This document shows positions 46,501-54,500 of a DNA stretch of 64,000 nt, piece by piece. How positions within the stretch are numbered: the stretch's first letter is position 1; every line of letters starts with the position of its first letter. The position numbers and the translations under genes are program-made. The stretch spans positions 14,390,566-14,454,565 of the forward strand of contig NC_064035.1 of the NCBI RefSeq assembly GCF_932526225.1, written 5' to 3'. Source of the DNA: Nematostella vectensis (lineage: Eukaryota > Cnidaria > Anthozoa > Actiniaria > Edwardsiidae). The notes beneath the pieces are model-generated. The model had not been told where the DNA came from. It saw nothing but the letters and a program-made list of their open reading frames with translations, and did no database searches.

Positions 46501-48564
46501 CTTGTGCAAATGTCTTGTATTGTGCAAATGTCTTCTCTTGTGTAAATGTCTTCTCTTGTGCAAATGTCTTCTCTTGTGTAAATGTCTTCTCTTGTGCAAA
46601 TGTCTTCTCTTGTGCAAATGTCTTCTCTTATGTAAATGTCTTTTTTTGTTCAAATGTCTTCTCTTGAGTAAATGTCTTTTCTTGTGCTAATGTCTTCTCT
46701 TGTGCTAATGTCTTCTCTTGTGCAAATGTCTTGTCTTGTGCAAATGTCTTCTCTTGTGCTAATGTCTTGTCTTGAGTAAATGTCTTCTCTTGTGCAAATG
46801 TCTTCTCTTGTGCAAATGTCTTCTCTTGTGTAAATGTCTTTTTTTGTTCAAATGTCTTCTCTTGAGTAAATGTCTTTTCTTGTGCTAATGTCTTCTCTTG
46901 TGCTAATGTCTTCTCTTGTGCAAATGTCTTCTCTTGTGTAAATGTCTTCTCTTGTGCGAATGTCTTGTCTTGAGTAAATGTCTTCTCTTGTGTAAATGTC
47001 TTCTCTTGAGTAAATGTCTTCTCTTGTGCAAATGTCTTCTCTTGTGTAAATGTCTTCTCTTGTGCAAATGTCTTCTCTTGTGCAAATGTCTTCTCTTGTG
47101 TAAATGTCTTCTCTTGTGCAAATGTCTTCTCTTGTGCAAATGTCTTCTCTTGTGCAAATGTCTTCTCTTGTGCAAATGTCTTCTCTTGTGCAAATGTCTT
47201 CTCTTGTGCAAATGTCTTCTCTTGTGTAAATGTCTTTTCTTGTGCTAATGTCTTCTCTTGTGCAAATGTCTTCTCTTGTGTAAATGTCTTCTCTTGTGCG
47301 AATGTCTTCTCTTGAGTAAATGTCTTCTCTTGTGTAAATGTCTTTTCTTGTGCAAATGTCTTCTCTTGTGCAAATGTCTTCTCTTGTGCAAATGTCTTCT
47401 CTTGTGTAAATGTCTCCTCTTGTGCAAATGTCTTTTCTTGTGCAAATGTCTTCTCTTGTGTAAATGTCTTCTCTTGTGCAAATGTCTTCTCTTGTGCAAA
47501 TGTCTTCTCTTGTGCAAATGTCTTCTCTTGTGCAAATGTCTTCTCTTGTGCAAATGTCTTCTCTTGTGTAAATGTCTTTTCTTGTGCTAATGTCTTCTCT
47601 TGTGCAAATGTCTTCTCTTGAGTAAATGTCTTCTCTTGTGTAAATGTCTTCTCTTGTGCAAATGTCTTCTCTTGTGCAAATGTCTTCTCTTGTGCAAATG
47701 TCTTCTCTTGTGCGAATGTCTTGTATTGTGCAAATGTCTTCTCTTGTGCTAATGTCTTCTCTTGTGCAAATGTCTTCTCTTGTGTAAATGTCTTCTCTTG
47801 TGCAAATGTCTTCTCTTGTGCAAATGTCTTCTCTTGTGTAAATGTCTTCTCTTGTGTAAATGTCTTCTCTTGTGCGAATGTCTTGTATTGTGCAAATGTC
47901 TTCTCTTTTGTAAATGTCTTCTCTTGTGCAAATGTCTTCTCTTGTGCTAATGTCTTCTCTTGTGCGAATGTCTTGTCTTGAGTAAATGTCTTGTCTTGAG
48001 TAAATGTCTTCTCTTGAGTAAATGTCTTCTCTTGTGTAAATGTCTTCTCTTTTGTAAATGTCTTCTCTTGTGCAAATGTCTTCTCTTGTGCAAATGTCTT
48101 CTCTTGTGCTAATGTCTTCTCTTGTGCGAATGTCTTGTCTTGAGTAAATGTCTTCTCTTGAGTAAATGTCTTCTCTTGTGTAAATGTCTTCTCTTGAGTA
48201 AATGTCTTCTCTTGTGTAAATGTCTTTTCTTGAGTAAATGTCTTCTCTTGTGTAAATGTCTTCTCTTGAGTAAATGTCTTCTCTTGTGTAAATGTCTTCT
48301 CTTGAGTAAATGTCTTCTCTTGTGCAAATGTCTTGTCTTGTGCAAATGTCTTGTCTTGTGCAAATGTCTTCTCTTGTGTAAATGTCTTCTCTTGTGCAAA
48401 TGTCTTTGTTGTAATTTATAAGCAATATATCCCATAGTCTTTGCAGCCTGGATACAAAGGTTCCTATGGAGGTATCCTTTCTTAAAATGACGTTTTATTT
48501 TCCCGTCCATCAGGATCGACGCAATTCGTATCCACTTTCAAACTATCGCTACCGACCGTACTAA
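10719..48564 (+). CDS. XRN2: 5'-3' exoribonuclease 2 (XRN2), complete, 34 coding exons
   Basis: Nuclear 5'-3' exonuclease; in animals it acts in transcription termination and rRNA/snoRNA maturation. Starts [14 protein letters not shown] as in the family. Catalytic acidic motifs: [10 protein letters not shown] (about residues 51-60), [24 protein letters not shown] and [24 protein letters not shown] zinc knuckle ([14 protein letters not shown]) is present; the tail is Gly/Tyr/Asn-rich. Exons: 10719-10793, 11141-11268, 11472-11583, 11696-11757, 11862-11911, 12286-12347, 12907-12996, 13460-13532, 20701-20751, 24885-24902, 25220-25309, 25774-25823, 26008-26079, 26573-26626, 27025-27104, 27184-27241, 27604-27661, 28095-28144, 28527-28583, 28868-29014, 29288-29341, 29502-29587, 29879-29972, 30551-30709, 30996-31085, 31795-31867, 32490-32573, 32734-32828, 33725-33810, 34066-34122, 35262-35330, 35819-35944, 36195-36549, 48514-48564. 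Sum gives 971 residues (human 950). The last junction is less certain because a 25-bp candidate exon lies at 48447-48471. Confidence 0.93.
13421..13461 (+). repeat. Tandem duplicated 3' splice site of XRN2 exon 8
   Basis: TATTTTGATTGACAGGTTAT occurs twice, with acceptor CAGs ending at 13436 and 13459, 23 bp apart. Only the second keeps the XRN2 frame; use of the first would add 23 nt and shift the frame. Confidence 0.75.
13995..14037 (+). ncRNA. Hammerhead ribozyme motif A (degenerate)
   Basis: Stem I ATCTC pairs with GGGAT (one G-U). Core CTGATGA at 14000-14006, GAAA at 14019-14022, stem III CAG-GC-TTG and cleavage triplet GTA. Stem II (GTGG/CAAT around ACAA) carries a mismatch, so cleavage may be weak. 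Confidence 0.6.
14273..14315 (-). ncRNA. Hammerhead ribozyme motif B
   Basis: On the minus strand: stem I ATCTC/GAGAT, core CTGATGA, stem II GTGG-GCAA-CCAC, GAAA, stem III CAG-GC-TTG, cleavage triplet GTA. Compared with the other complete copies, the stem I pair differs on both sides (TCTC/GAGA against TCCC/GGGA), keeping base pairing. Confidence 0.75.
14422..14934 (-). pseudogene. Older Penelope-like copy, GIY-YIG end only
   Basis: 170 codons matching the last quarter of the full-length ORF at 15246-17453 but clearly diverged (for example [15 protein letters not shown] here against [15 protein letters not shown]). It contains the Cys-rich linker and the endonuclease ([26 protein letters not shown]). 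The reverse transcriptase part is missing, which is the usual 5' truncation. It abuts the TA run. Confidence 0.8.
14934..14990. repeat. (TA)n microsatellite
   Basis: Pure AT/TA dinucleotide run between two Penelope-like copies. It borders the 3' end of the young minus-strand copy. Confidence 0.95.
14991..15107 (-). repeat. Penelope-like terminal repeat (pLTR), copy 1
   Basis: 117 bp from GTGTTGGTTTGAG to ATACTATTAAC on the plus strand; the same 117-bp unit recurs at 17478-17594 (same orientation) and 18841-18957 (opposite). Contains ribozyme C. Confidence 0.85.
15026..15066 (-). ncRNA. Hammerhead ribozyme motif C in 3' terminal repeat
   Basis: On the minus strand: stem I TCCC/GGGA, core CTGATGA, stem II GTGG-GCAA-CCAC, GAAA, stem III CAG-AC-CTG, cleavage triplet GTA just before GGGA. 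It sits in the terminal repeat 14991-15107, downstream of the full-length Penelope-like ORF. Confidence 0.8.
15246..17453 (-). CDS. Penelope-like retroelement ORF: reverse transcriptase with GIY-YIG endonuclease
   Basis: Intact 735-codon ORF. Reverse transcriptase motifs include a basic/PADKTTNFY segment, [16 protein letters not shown] (about 279-288) and the catalytic YRDDGLAIT (about 371), followed by the thumb. Next come a Cys-rich linker [15 protein letters not shown] (about 593-608) and a GIY-YIG endonuclease (VIYQATV from about 614, [25 protein letters not shown]). This layout is that of endonuclease-bearing Penelope-like elements, which prime reverse transcription at a nicked target. 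The start codon lies just inside the 5' terminal repeat region. No stop or frameshift was seen, so the copy may be active. It runs antisense to XRN2. Confidence 0.92.
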   Translation of the reverse strand: MSTFYESLQPSFYPDSKFFLLSTLRLLIMEKFHINYSTKNIPLPSRSDYLQRLIEKTEHFLRRMRWKAHFFLNTDTASTSKETYGFRSTKNPPPVEELKEFEEDMLKMIQSVKFKNLNTPFLGKLKEDTDNIKKEPKLLIPADKTTNFYKLEPTTYKNLLEKEINKSYKKAPSETTQSVHKKNKEIATKLDLDDRIDTTANKQAFITLKDHKPNFANKPTCRLINPTKPEIGKISKKILDRINSVIAKKRNFNQWKSTKAVIDWFKAAENKHQLNFICFDIVEFYPSISQDLLSRALDFASNYDEITPDEKEIITHSKSSFLVHNQTPWQKKGNTIFDVTMGSFDGAETCELVGNFLLSQLQDLNMNVGLYRDDGLAITNATPRATENLKKELCRIFNNNGLRITIEANKQVVNFLDVTLDLKRNAHQPYTKPNSSLQYVHRESNHPPSITKNIPAGINRRLSALSSDQASFDQTAPPYQKALDDSGYNYTLRYDPNTVTNRKTRKRNNILWYNPPFSKNTSTNIGHRFLTLIDKHFPKDNHLRKIFNRNTIKISYSCMNNTKQIIDNHNKRIITASSATEIANSAPTTTNNKTCNCRQKDTCPLDGNCLQTSVIYQATVTRKDNNTSETYVGLTENSFKTRYRNHTASFRHAKHRNSTELSKHVWTLKDNMIEYFISWRILSSHSAYNSTTKRCNLCLKEKLTIICQPKLSTLNKRNELVSSCRHRNKALLRNN
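17478..17594 (-). repeat. Penelope-like terminal repeat (pLTR), copy 2
   Basis: Same 117-bp unit as 14991-15107, upstream of the full minus-strand ORF. Contains ribozyme D. Its outer end is fused directly to the truncated plus-strand copy starting GACGACGGACTAGCC. Confidence 0.85.
17513..17553 (-). ncRNA. Hammerhead ribozyme motif D in 5' terminal repeat
   Basis: Same sequence and fold as motif C, in the terminal repeat 17478-17594 upstream of the full-length minus-strand ORF. Two ribozymes bracketing the ORF would release a unit-length transcript by self-cleavage, as is established for Penelope-like elements. Confidence 0.8.
17595..18686 (+). pseudogene. 5'-truncated Penelope-like copy (from the catalytic motif to the end)
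   Basis: Starts exactly in the reverse transcriptase active site (DDGLAIT) and stays open for 364 codons to TAG at 18684-18686, including the Cys-rich linker and complete GIY-YIG domain. It is almost identical to the full copy; differences include ETASS for EIANS and RNRNK for RHRNK. It has no start codon of its own for the RT part. Confidence 0.85.
18841..18957 (+). repeat. Penelope-like terminal repeat (pLTR), copy 3
   Basis: Reverse complement of the 117-bp unit seen at 14991 and 17478. Placed between two plus-strand fragments as the internal repeat of a head-to-tail tandem. Contains ribozyme E. Confidence 0.85.
18882..18922 (+). ncRNA. Hammerhead ribozyme motif E
   Basis: Plus-strand copy with stem I TCCC/GGGA, CTGATGA, GTGG-GCAA-CCAC, GAAA, CAG-AC-CTG and GTA. 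It lies in the terminal repeat 18841-18957 between the two plus-strand Penelope-like fragments, at the place expected in a head-to-tail tandem. Confidence 0.8.
18982..20469 (+). pseudogene. 3'-truncated Penelope-like copy (reverse transcriptase part)
   Basis: 495 codons nearly identical to the N-terminal two thirds of the full copy, with intact YRDDG and one visible change (IRKK for ISKK). The frame ends at TAG (20467-20469) because CAACCGTAAC-type units have been amplified at 20460-20500. Homology continues to about 20600 (CACCCTGATAGACAAACAC) and stops before the endonuclease, so it is broken at the 3' side. Confidence 0.85.
21165..21298 (+). repeat. 38-bp minisatellite, left block
   Basis: Copies of GTGGTAGAGTTGGGTGCTTA, then TGGGAGCGCAGATACATT, in XRN2 intron 9. 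The block is cut by the foldback element at 21301. Confidence 0.85.
21301..23361. mobile_element. 2.06-kb foldback element with TA target duplication
   Basis: Left end CAGTACCGCTCTCGAACAT; the reverse complement of the right end is CAGTACCGCTCACGAACAT. Both ends are flanked by TA inside the 38-bp minisatellite. Next to each end is a cluster of TTCGCGAA palindromes. The interior has two blocks of 107-135 bp tandem units in opposite orientation: 21800-22460 (GCCGATCGCTTGATATCCTT, CGAAGATTTTCGAATGTGTG) and 22505-23170 (its complement), so the whole element can fold on itself. No transposase frame is visible. CAGT ends and TA duplication suggest Tc1/mariner-type mobilisation. Confidence 0.8.
23362..24690 (+). 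repeat. 38-bp minisatellite, right block
   Basis: About 35 copies of the unit seen before the foldback element, with short (about 32-bp) variants GAGTTGGCTTATGGGAG. A higher-order repeat of about 522 bp is visible: the rare variants GAGCTAGGTGC (23667 and 24189) and ATTTTGGTAGAG (23812 and 24334) recur at that distance. Confidence 0.85.
31090..31735. repeat. ATG/GAT trinucleotide array in XRN2 intron 25
   Basis: Imperfect (GAT)n with TGCATGATG variants begins about 10-20 bp after the donor GTAAGT of exon 25. A unit of about 180 bp (containing GCAGGTTGATGATGATGATG at 31163 and 31333) is duplicated. Open frames on either strand are low-complexity artefacts. Confidence 0.85.
32806..33612 (+). 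repeat. 33/40-bp minisatellite copied from the XRN2 exon 28 donor
   Basis: Exon 28 ends GGGCTTTATGAAGGCCCCAC-CGAG with donor gtgtgtgct. The intron then repeats this junction about 20 times as units of 33 bp (ctgtgtgctatatgtagggc, tttccccaccgag) or 40 bp (with ttcacaaaggccccaccgag). In most copies the donor GT has become CT (GAG|ctgtgtg). GT remains in the true site (32829), at about 32910 and in the last copy near 33580. Confidence 0.85.
34326..35190. repeat. 20-bp minisatellite in XRN2 intron 30
   Basis: About 35 copies of GGGACATTCCGTCACTGATT with point variants. The array is interrupted at about 34935-35100 by a non-repeat segment holding a hairpin, then resumes in degenerate form. Confidence 0.9.
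34986..35051. mobile_element. GC-rich hairpin inserted in the 20-bp array
   Basis: Arms ACTACCAGAATGCAGCGCGCG and CGCGCGCTGCATGCCGGTAGT are inverted repeats with a loop of about 22 nt. Probably a small MITE or foldback sequence. Confidence 0.55.
36559..48407 (+). repeat. 11.8-kb array of an 18-bp unit in XRN2 intron 33
   Basis: Unit AAATGTCTTCTCTTGTGC, roughly 650 copies, with recurrent variants (TTG or TTT for TTC, GTGT or GAGT for GTGC, TAATGTC, GAATGTC, and some 13-15 bp units). It begins within the donor region of exon 33 (gtaagtgcaaatgtcttc). Nested higher-order repeats: 456 bp (36622 against 37078, marked by a unique CGCGTGTGTACGCAAGTACT block), about 1132 bp (37498 against 38630) and about 4980-4998 bp (roughly 38.4-43.4 kb against 43.4-48.4 kb). 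The 18-bp period leaves most frames open on both strands, so the very long frames here are not genes. Confidence 0.95.
48447..48471 (+). other. Candidate 25-nt alternative exon of XRN2
   Basis: Flanked by tttgcag and gtatcc and would code PGYKGSYGG, fitting the Gly/Tyr-rich tail. Its inclusion shifts the last exon out of the frame that ends in SNYRYRPY, giving a different C-terminus instead. It may be alternatively spliced or spurious. Confidence 0.35.
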
Positions 48565-48675
48565 TTTGCAAGGGATGATCTCTGGGTACATAGGACAGAT
48601 GAGTGGCTCTATAATAAAGTTTGCCCAGCCGCCGTGGAGCGCAAAGACGCATGGGTCCACCAGAGTACAGGATGA

Positions 48676-48855
48676 AATAAACCGCAATATCCCGTCCGCT
48701 TATAAAGAATTCACTTTCCCCACATCTTCCCACAACTCTTTGCGCGCGTCACAAGAAGTTCTGGGAAGATGTGTCGGAGGTGAATACGCCCTTTTCAAAT
48801 AGAGTGGCGCAAACCATGCGTCGTGAGCAACGTGCTCTTGTGGGTATCAAATAAA
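48676..48855 (+). terminator. Candidate XRN2 poly(A) signals
   Basis: AATAAA at 48676-48681 and at 48850-48855, 112 and 286 bp after the stop codon. The second is in CAAATAAAATAATG and looks stronger. Confidence 0.5.
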
Positions 48856-48859
48856 ATAA

Positions 48860-51150
48860 TGAACAAATCCAGGATAAGAAGCTGTAGTATTTGATTGTTT
48901 ACTGCATCTGCCCGTAAACGCTTCTGCCGGGATTTGTCATTTTTGTGCTACCCATGTGAACAGTGCAACCTATACCATCTTCATGATAGTTCCTTTTACA
49001 TGCATGGAACGTTAATGAGTGGTTATGAAAACATCCGTAAGAAATAACTACCTGGTATATTACGAACGACCTTATTGATTTATTGTACGCTTTTTTTGCC
49101 CTGTATATTACCTGATCACTTGAAAAGTGTAATATATAATACATTTTGTACAAAAATATTAGTATTTTACCATAATGTATTATAACTTTTTAAAGCTATA
49201 CTAAGCAGTAAATAAAATAACTATCCTCTAATTTTTCTCAATTTAAATACCTTATAAGCTCTATTAAGCCCCCATCTCACACTTCTCCAATAAGCCTTAT
49301 CTAGAACTAAAATTTTGACATAAGCTCTCTCTATTAAGTCCCCTTCTTCAATAGCCACTCTCCATTTTCAAATATTAAATGTGCCTTGGGGGCTAAAAAG
49401 GGCTTTTACGGTATTTTACTTGACCGAGTAACTTCATCGGTAAACCTTTGACTCCGCAAACGACGTCTCGAAACAAGCGATTCCCAACTTACATTTTGTC
49501 AACAAAATTAAAAGATGGTGTTGAACATTTGCATATGATTTAGTAGCTACCGGTCGTATCCGTTTCTCTGTACCCCATCTTGGCAGATGGTCAGACACCA
49601 ACCGGGGTGGGGTTGGGGAGTCTGATCAATTATCTGCCTTACTATATCTATATTTTAAATTTCAGTCCCTAAACCCTTTTATGACGATATTTACCAAGTT
49701 TTCCTAATCAAATTATTTCGGCGCCAAATCATTCTCTCGAAATAACAAATAAGTCCAACAACTTATCAATTTTATGAATTTGAATCGCTTGCACATGCTT
49801 GCTGGACTCTTGTATTTCATTTCTATGAAAAAATTATTTTCCCATGCAGCTCTATAAGCACGAGAACCGTATTTTGGTTAAGGGGGGATTCTATCATGCC
49901 GTTTAATGTTAAAGGCAATTTGTGTTTCCTTTCGTACCGCCGTAATGTCCCTATAAAAAATCTCTGCTCTTCGTGTGATTTGGTGAAAGTGACCGCCGTT
50001 GTCATGGCAAACTGCCTCCATCAAATTGAGGCTCAGATCAAATTTAGAATTGCCGAGCGCCTGTTCCGTAGACTGGAAATTACACACAATTCAGCCGTTC
50101 TCTTTTGGCTTGACTCGTGTTGCACAGAAGACTTCTGCCCTCACCCTAAGTGCTTTCCCCTTATTTAGATTATTAAACAAGTCCTCTTTAAAGAAAAAAA
50201 AAAACTGTAATGAGCCCCGCGGGCTTATTAAAGCTCTTGGTCTTGAAACTTGTGTTAACAGCGCCAACATCAGGCCAGCATTTCTCGCGAATTTTTGCTT
50301 GACTGAACACAGACGAGAGAAATGTCAACTTGTGAAAAGGACATTTATACTTTTCCTTTGTCTTCAGCAATGCTAGCTGATGTCGCCGCTGTTTGCACGG
50401 GGCTTTACGATACACAATTCTTCCCATATCCCCGCCCTCATATCCACCAAATGATAAGACATTTTTCTTCCCATTATTCATCTTCTAGTTGTTAAAAACT
50501 CGCTCGCCTTTGTTTAAATACTTCATGGACGGCCTCACAAGAAAACTTTAAGATATATTTTATAATATACATTAAAATGGATTTCGCTATGCGGAAAACT
50601 GAAACATCGGATAACTTTCTCCGAGAACCCACATAGAAACCAAGTGACCCTAAGGATAGAATAGATTTGACTTATTAGCAAGAAGATAGTATCAGGAGAG
50701 CCAGATCTTTGGAAAGATTGTCGGGTAAATAATTCAGCTTTATACAAGAGCCTTACGCGGGAAATGTGTGCCAATAAGAAAAAAAAGAATAAAAGAAAAA
50801 TATCCTAAATTGAATAAAAACGACGGGAGCTTTATTCACGTGCCTAATTATTCGGAAAGGAGTAGGGATAGTACTTATAATGATGTGTAATTTCTAGTGC
50901 TTTATGTACTTTTTTGGCAAAACAAATACACAATTCGCGTTGGTAACATGGTATAGAAGCCGTATGTAAATGCATGTTGGTTTGTGAGTCGAATGTGTAC
51001 CTTTCAGATTTGAATAGATATTGGTCTGTCAAAGCTGCGTCCAGCCATACAAAGGACAGCGGTCAGCTAATCAAACTGCCCGCTCTCTAGCGTCAACGTC
51101 AACAGCCGAATAATCGCGGTTTCACATGGTTAATATCATACTAAATGTGT
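48860..51150. other. Intergenic, no gene seen
   Basis: AT-rich sequence without spliceable coding segments. An AATAAG/CCCC-type dispersed repeat lies near 49245-49400, related to 10206-10300. Short frames here show no family resemblance. Confidence 0.5.
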
Positions 51151-51591
51151 CATTCTATCCTTGCGAGCCATGTTGCATGCTCGTAGCAAAACTGTGGCAA
51201 CAATTGATTTTGGTTGAGTTTTGAAAACGGAGGCAGTGCAGACGGAAATCTTTTGAGTGTGTCTTCGTGTTTTCAACTGTTGCAAGTTTGGCTGGCATTA
51301 GTGCTTCAGCGTTGTTTCCTCTGGAGGGGAAAGCCACAACAGGAGAGTAAAATTGAATTGGAAGAATACGAAGTTGCGAATAATGTCTCAGCGGGAACTC
51401 ATAACCCAAGCTTTTCGCAGTTAATAACTGAAGCATGGAGAAAACGAGAACTCTTAAATATCCCAAGCCTTACCTACTGCATATTATTAAGGAAGTCCCA
51501 GGGCTGGCAAGCTTTCGTTCTACACGAGACTCCTTAACGGTTTTATGTCTCAGATGATAGCTGGATTTTATTGGCTACAATTCTAATTACA

Positions 51592-54500
51592 ATGAATCTG
51601 AAAGTGCATCGTCCGCGCCAAGTTCTTGTCGTAGCTCTTGTTACTTCGATATTTTGGTTTGTTTTAAACATTTTGATTCTTTACTCTTATCAAGGAAGTT
51701 TCGTTTTACAGCGAAGTAGTGCTATACAGTTGAATGAAATTCCTAATGGCGGTAATCGACCGGTTGATAAAATCGCCAAAGAGGCACGTGGAGATTTGCC
51801 AAGTGATAAACTGAATGCGAAGTCAAGGCGACGCTCTCAGCACGAACTCGACGATCAAGATGAAAATTTCTTACAACATAGATTAGCAACTCTCTCTAAC
51901 TCTCATAAAAAAACTAATTCAAACAAGGACACGTTAACGCGAAATGTAAACAGACTAAATCCAAAAATTGTAAGGCAACGGAAGAGACCGGTTTTTACGA
52001 CGGAAGCGACCGAACACACAAGAAACGACAACACGGATGAGAGTGATTTAGCAACTGAAGAAGACCCGAATGGACCTGGAGAACACGGTGAGGCTGTCCA
52101 AATCTTAGCCAGCGAGAAGGAAAAAGAGACGGAGGGATATAATCAGCATGCCTTCAATGAATTGGCCAGTAACAAGATTTCGTTTCATCGCTCAATTCCG
52201 GACACTCGGGAGCCAGGGTAAGTACCTGGCCGTATTTTGTTGGCAAAAAGGGAAAGAGGATCGACACATCTTTGCTGCCAATAAAACCCATAAATGTGGG
52301 TCAAGAATATTCAGACTAAAATTTGAATATTCTGAGAAAAAAAAAATGTGCTTATATATACATATTTAACCTTTTTGCAATCTAATGCTGTGATTATTGA
52401 AATTTATTACAGACTTGGTGGGATTGAAGAAACTAAAATAACTCTGATTGGAATAAATCAATAATTTTTTAATCAGTTGTTATTGCCCCATTCTTATTGC
52501 AGTCTACTAAATAAGAATATATAGACCAGCCTGATATTGTATCAAATACACCAAGAACTTTCGCGGTGTCTTAGAAAAAGGTAGAAAAAATCTAAAACTA
52601 AATAGTGTGAAACCTTAGCTATCTTATCATTTTTTCTGGGTAAGTTTCAAGGCAACTGCTCATCATATATGGAATGTTTTAATTGTTAATTGTTAAAAGA
52701 AGTGGTGTTTATTCAAAACGTTATTCCATTGTTCTGTTACTTTTAATTTTCTATTCTATTCTTAGTTGGTTTTTCGATGCGACTTTTTGCAATATATGTT
52801 GTAAAGATATGCAACAATAACAGTTTTATCTAGTCCAGTTAATATACCATTGATATCCTGTTTTACTTATTCCTAATAAGTTCTTTTTAATAACACGATG
52901 TCGCAATACTGACCGGATGGGGGCTAATCTACCCGTTGACTGCTCCTATCGCAAGTTATGATAATTGTAGCACACCCCGTGTTTTATTTTCAGATAGCAG
53001 ATTTCCAACTGTCTAAATCCATTTCAAACTAAGTCATTTGTGCTGAAATTGTTGTCTTTAAAATAATCTCAAAGTATCGAAAACATCGCCTATCTGACCT
53101 CTCTTCAATCGATAAAAATCAATCAATCCCGTTCAATCCTTCAATCGTTTTTTTAGGAATCGAGGTTTCCCTTGGTTACTGATGCACCACTTGTCAAGAA
53201 AATGCCTTCTTTATAGCACAAATGAGTAGGGTTTTCTCGGTACTTTGCCGTTATGAGGTGGCAGTTGATATTTACGCTGGTTTAGACAGGCATGAACGGA
53301 TCCATTGTTCAGATGTCACATGTACTCTACGACTGTTGACTCAGCATTAAAATGATTGTTTAGTTGCCCATGAGTGCTACGTGTTCTAAATCTCTCAATA
53401 ATTCTCAGGATAAATTAGTTCATTCCGTGTCTTCTTTCTCTCGTTATTGGAGACCTTAAGCAAGGACGACGACGACGACGGCTAGGACAACGCGAAAAAG
53501 GTGTTTTCGCGCGTGGCGATCAATAATAATTTAATTGCAATGGAACAAGCAATAGTCAGATACAGATAAAAATAAACTGAGGACATTATTTCTACAGCAG
53601 CGAACGTAGTTAGTAATGTTTACAGTGAAAACGTCCGCGTTCTCAATTGACCGCGAAACTTGAAGTTTTCACGTCGTGGTTTTATAGAAAACGGCTGAAA
53701 AGTATCAGACAGAACACATTTTCACGTGCTGCTATTGAAATTCTGAATAAAATCCGCCCATATGTTTTCTGCCGTCGGCGTCCGCGTTGCCGTCGTCGTT
53801 GCTTAAAGGTGGTTTTCACGGGATAATATGCAACAAAAACTTTTTGCGATACATTGTATCGTTTTCATTCTGACACGTTGCCGAACAAATGTTACACGGA
53901 ATAACTTTCCAGATATTCGTCATTCTGTGTTGCATGTTTTTGAAGCGGGTTCAAAAACACGTTGCCGAGTGAAATGATGCGCGGAAAGTTGTGTTGCGCG
54001 ATATGTTACACGGTCAAAAACTTTCTACGATACAATGTATCGCGAAAACTTTTTGCTGCATGTTATCCCGTTTAACACCACCTTAAGGTCCCTATTTATG
54101 ATACCGCGATGATTCATTATGTATGCGCGAATGAAACATTCCCGGGAGCATCATTATTTTATACATTATTTGAATATTTAGATTCCCCGCAAAACTGAAT
54201 CGAATTAAAAAGGTATACATAAGGATCGTAAAATATTATTTTAATGTGTGGAGAAGGTAAAGAAAGTTTGTGTGTAAGGGGGGGGGGGGGGGAACCTCAC
54301 CATTGTTAAGTGCAAAATTAACACATAAGGTTTTATTACTTCCGTCAGGCATTGTAGTCAAGATTCCCCGCCTAAGTACATTCGAGTCTCATACTGTTTC
54401 TGTAATACTGGTGACTTTCTGTCATTTATGTATACTTTTGTTTCCGCTGTCTTCTGCCCCCATCAACGAAGTATTCCTTCCCCTAGCATCAAAGTGTCCG

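Noticed and set aside
36604-48510. Dozens of open frames, up to 1324 codons, coding repeats such as CKCLLL, SCANVF, HKRRHL, EKTFAQ or REDICT
   Set aside because: All arise from an 18-bp repeat whose length is a multiple of three and which has few stops in most frames on both strands. They overlap each other and lie in an XRN2 intron.
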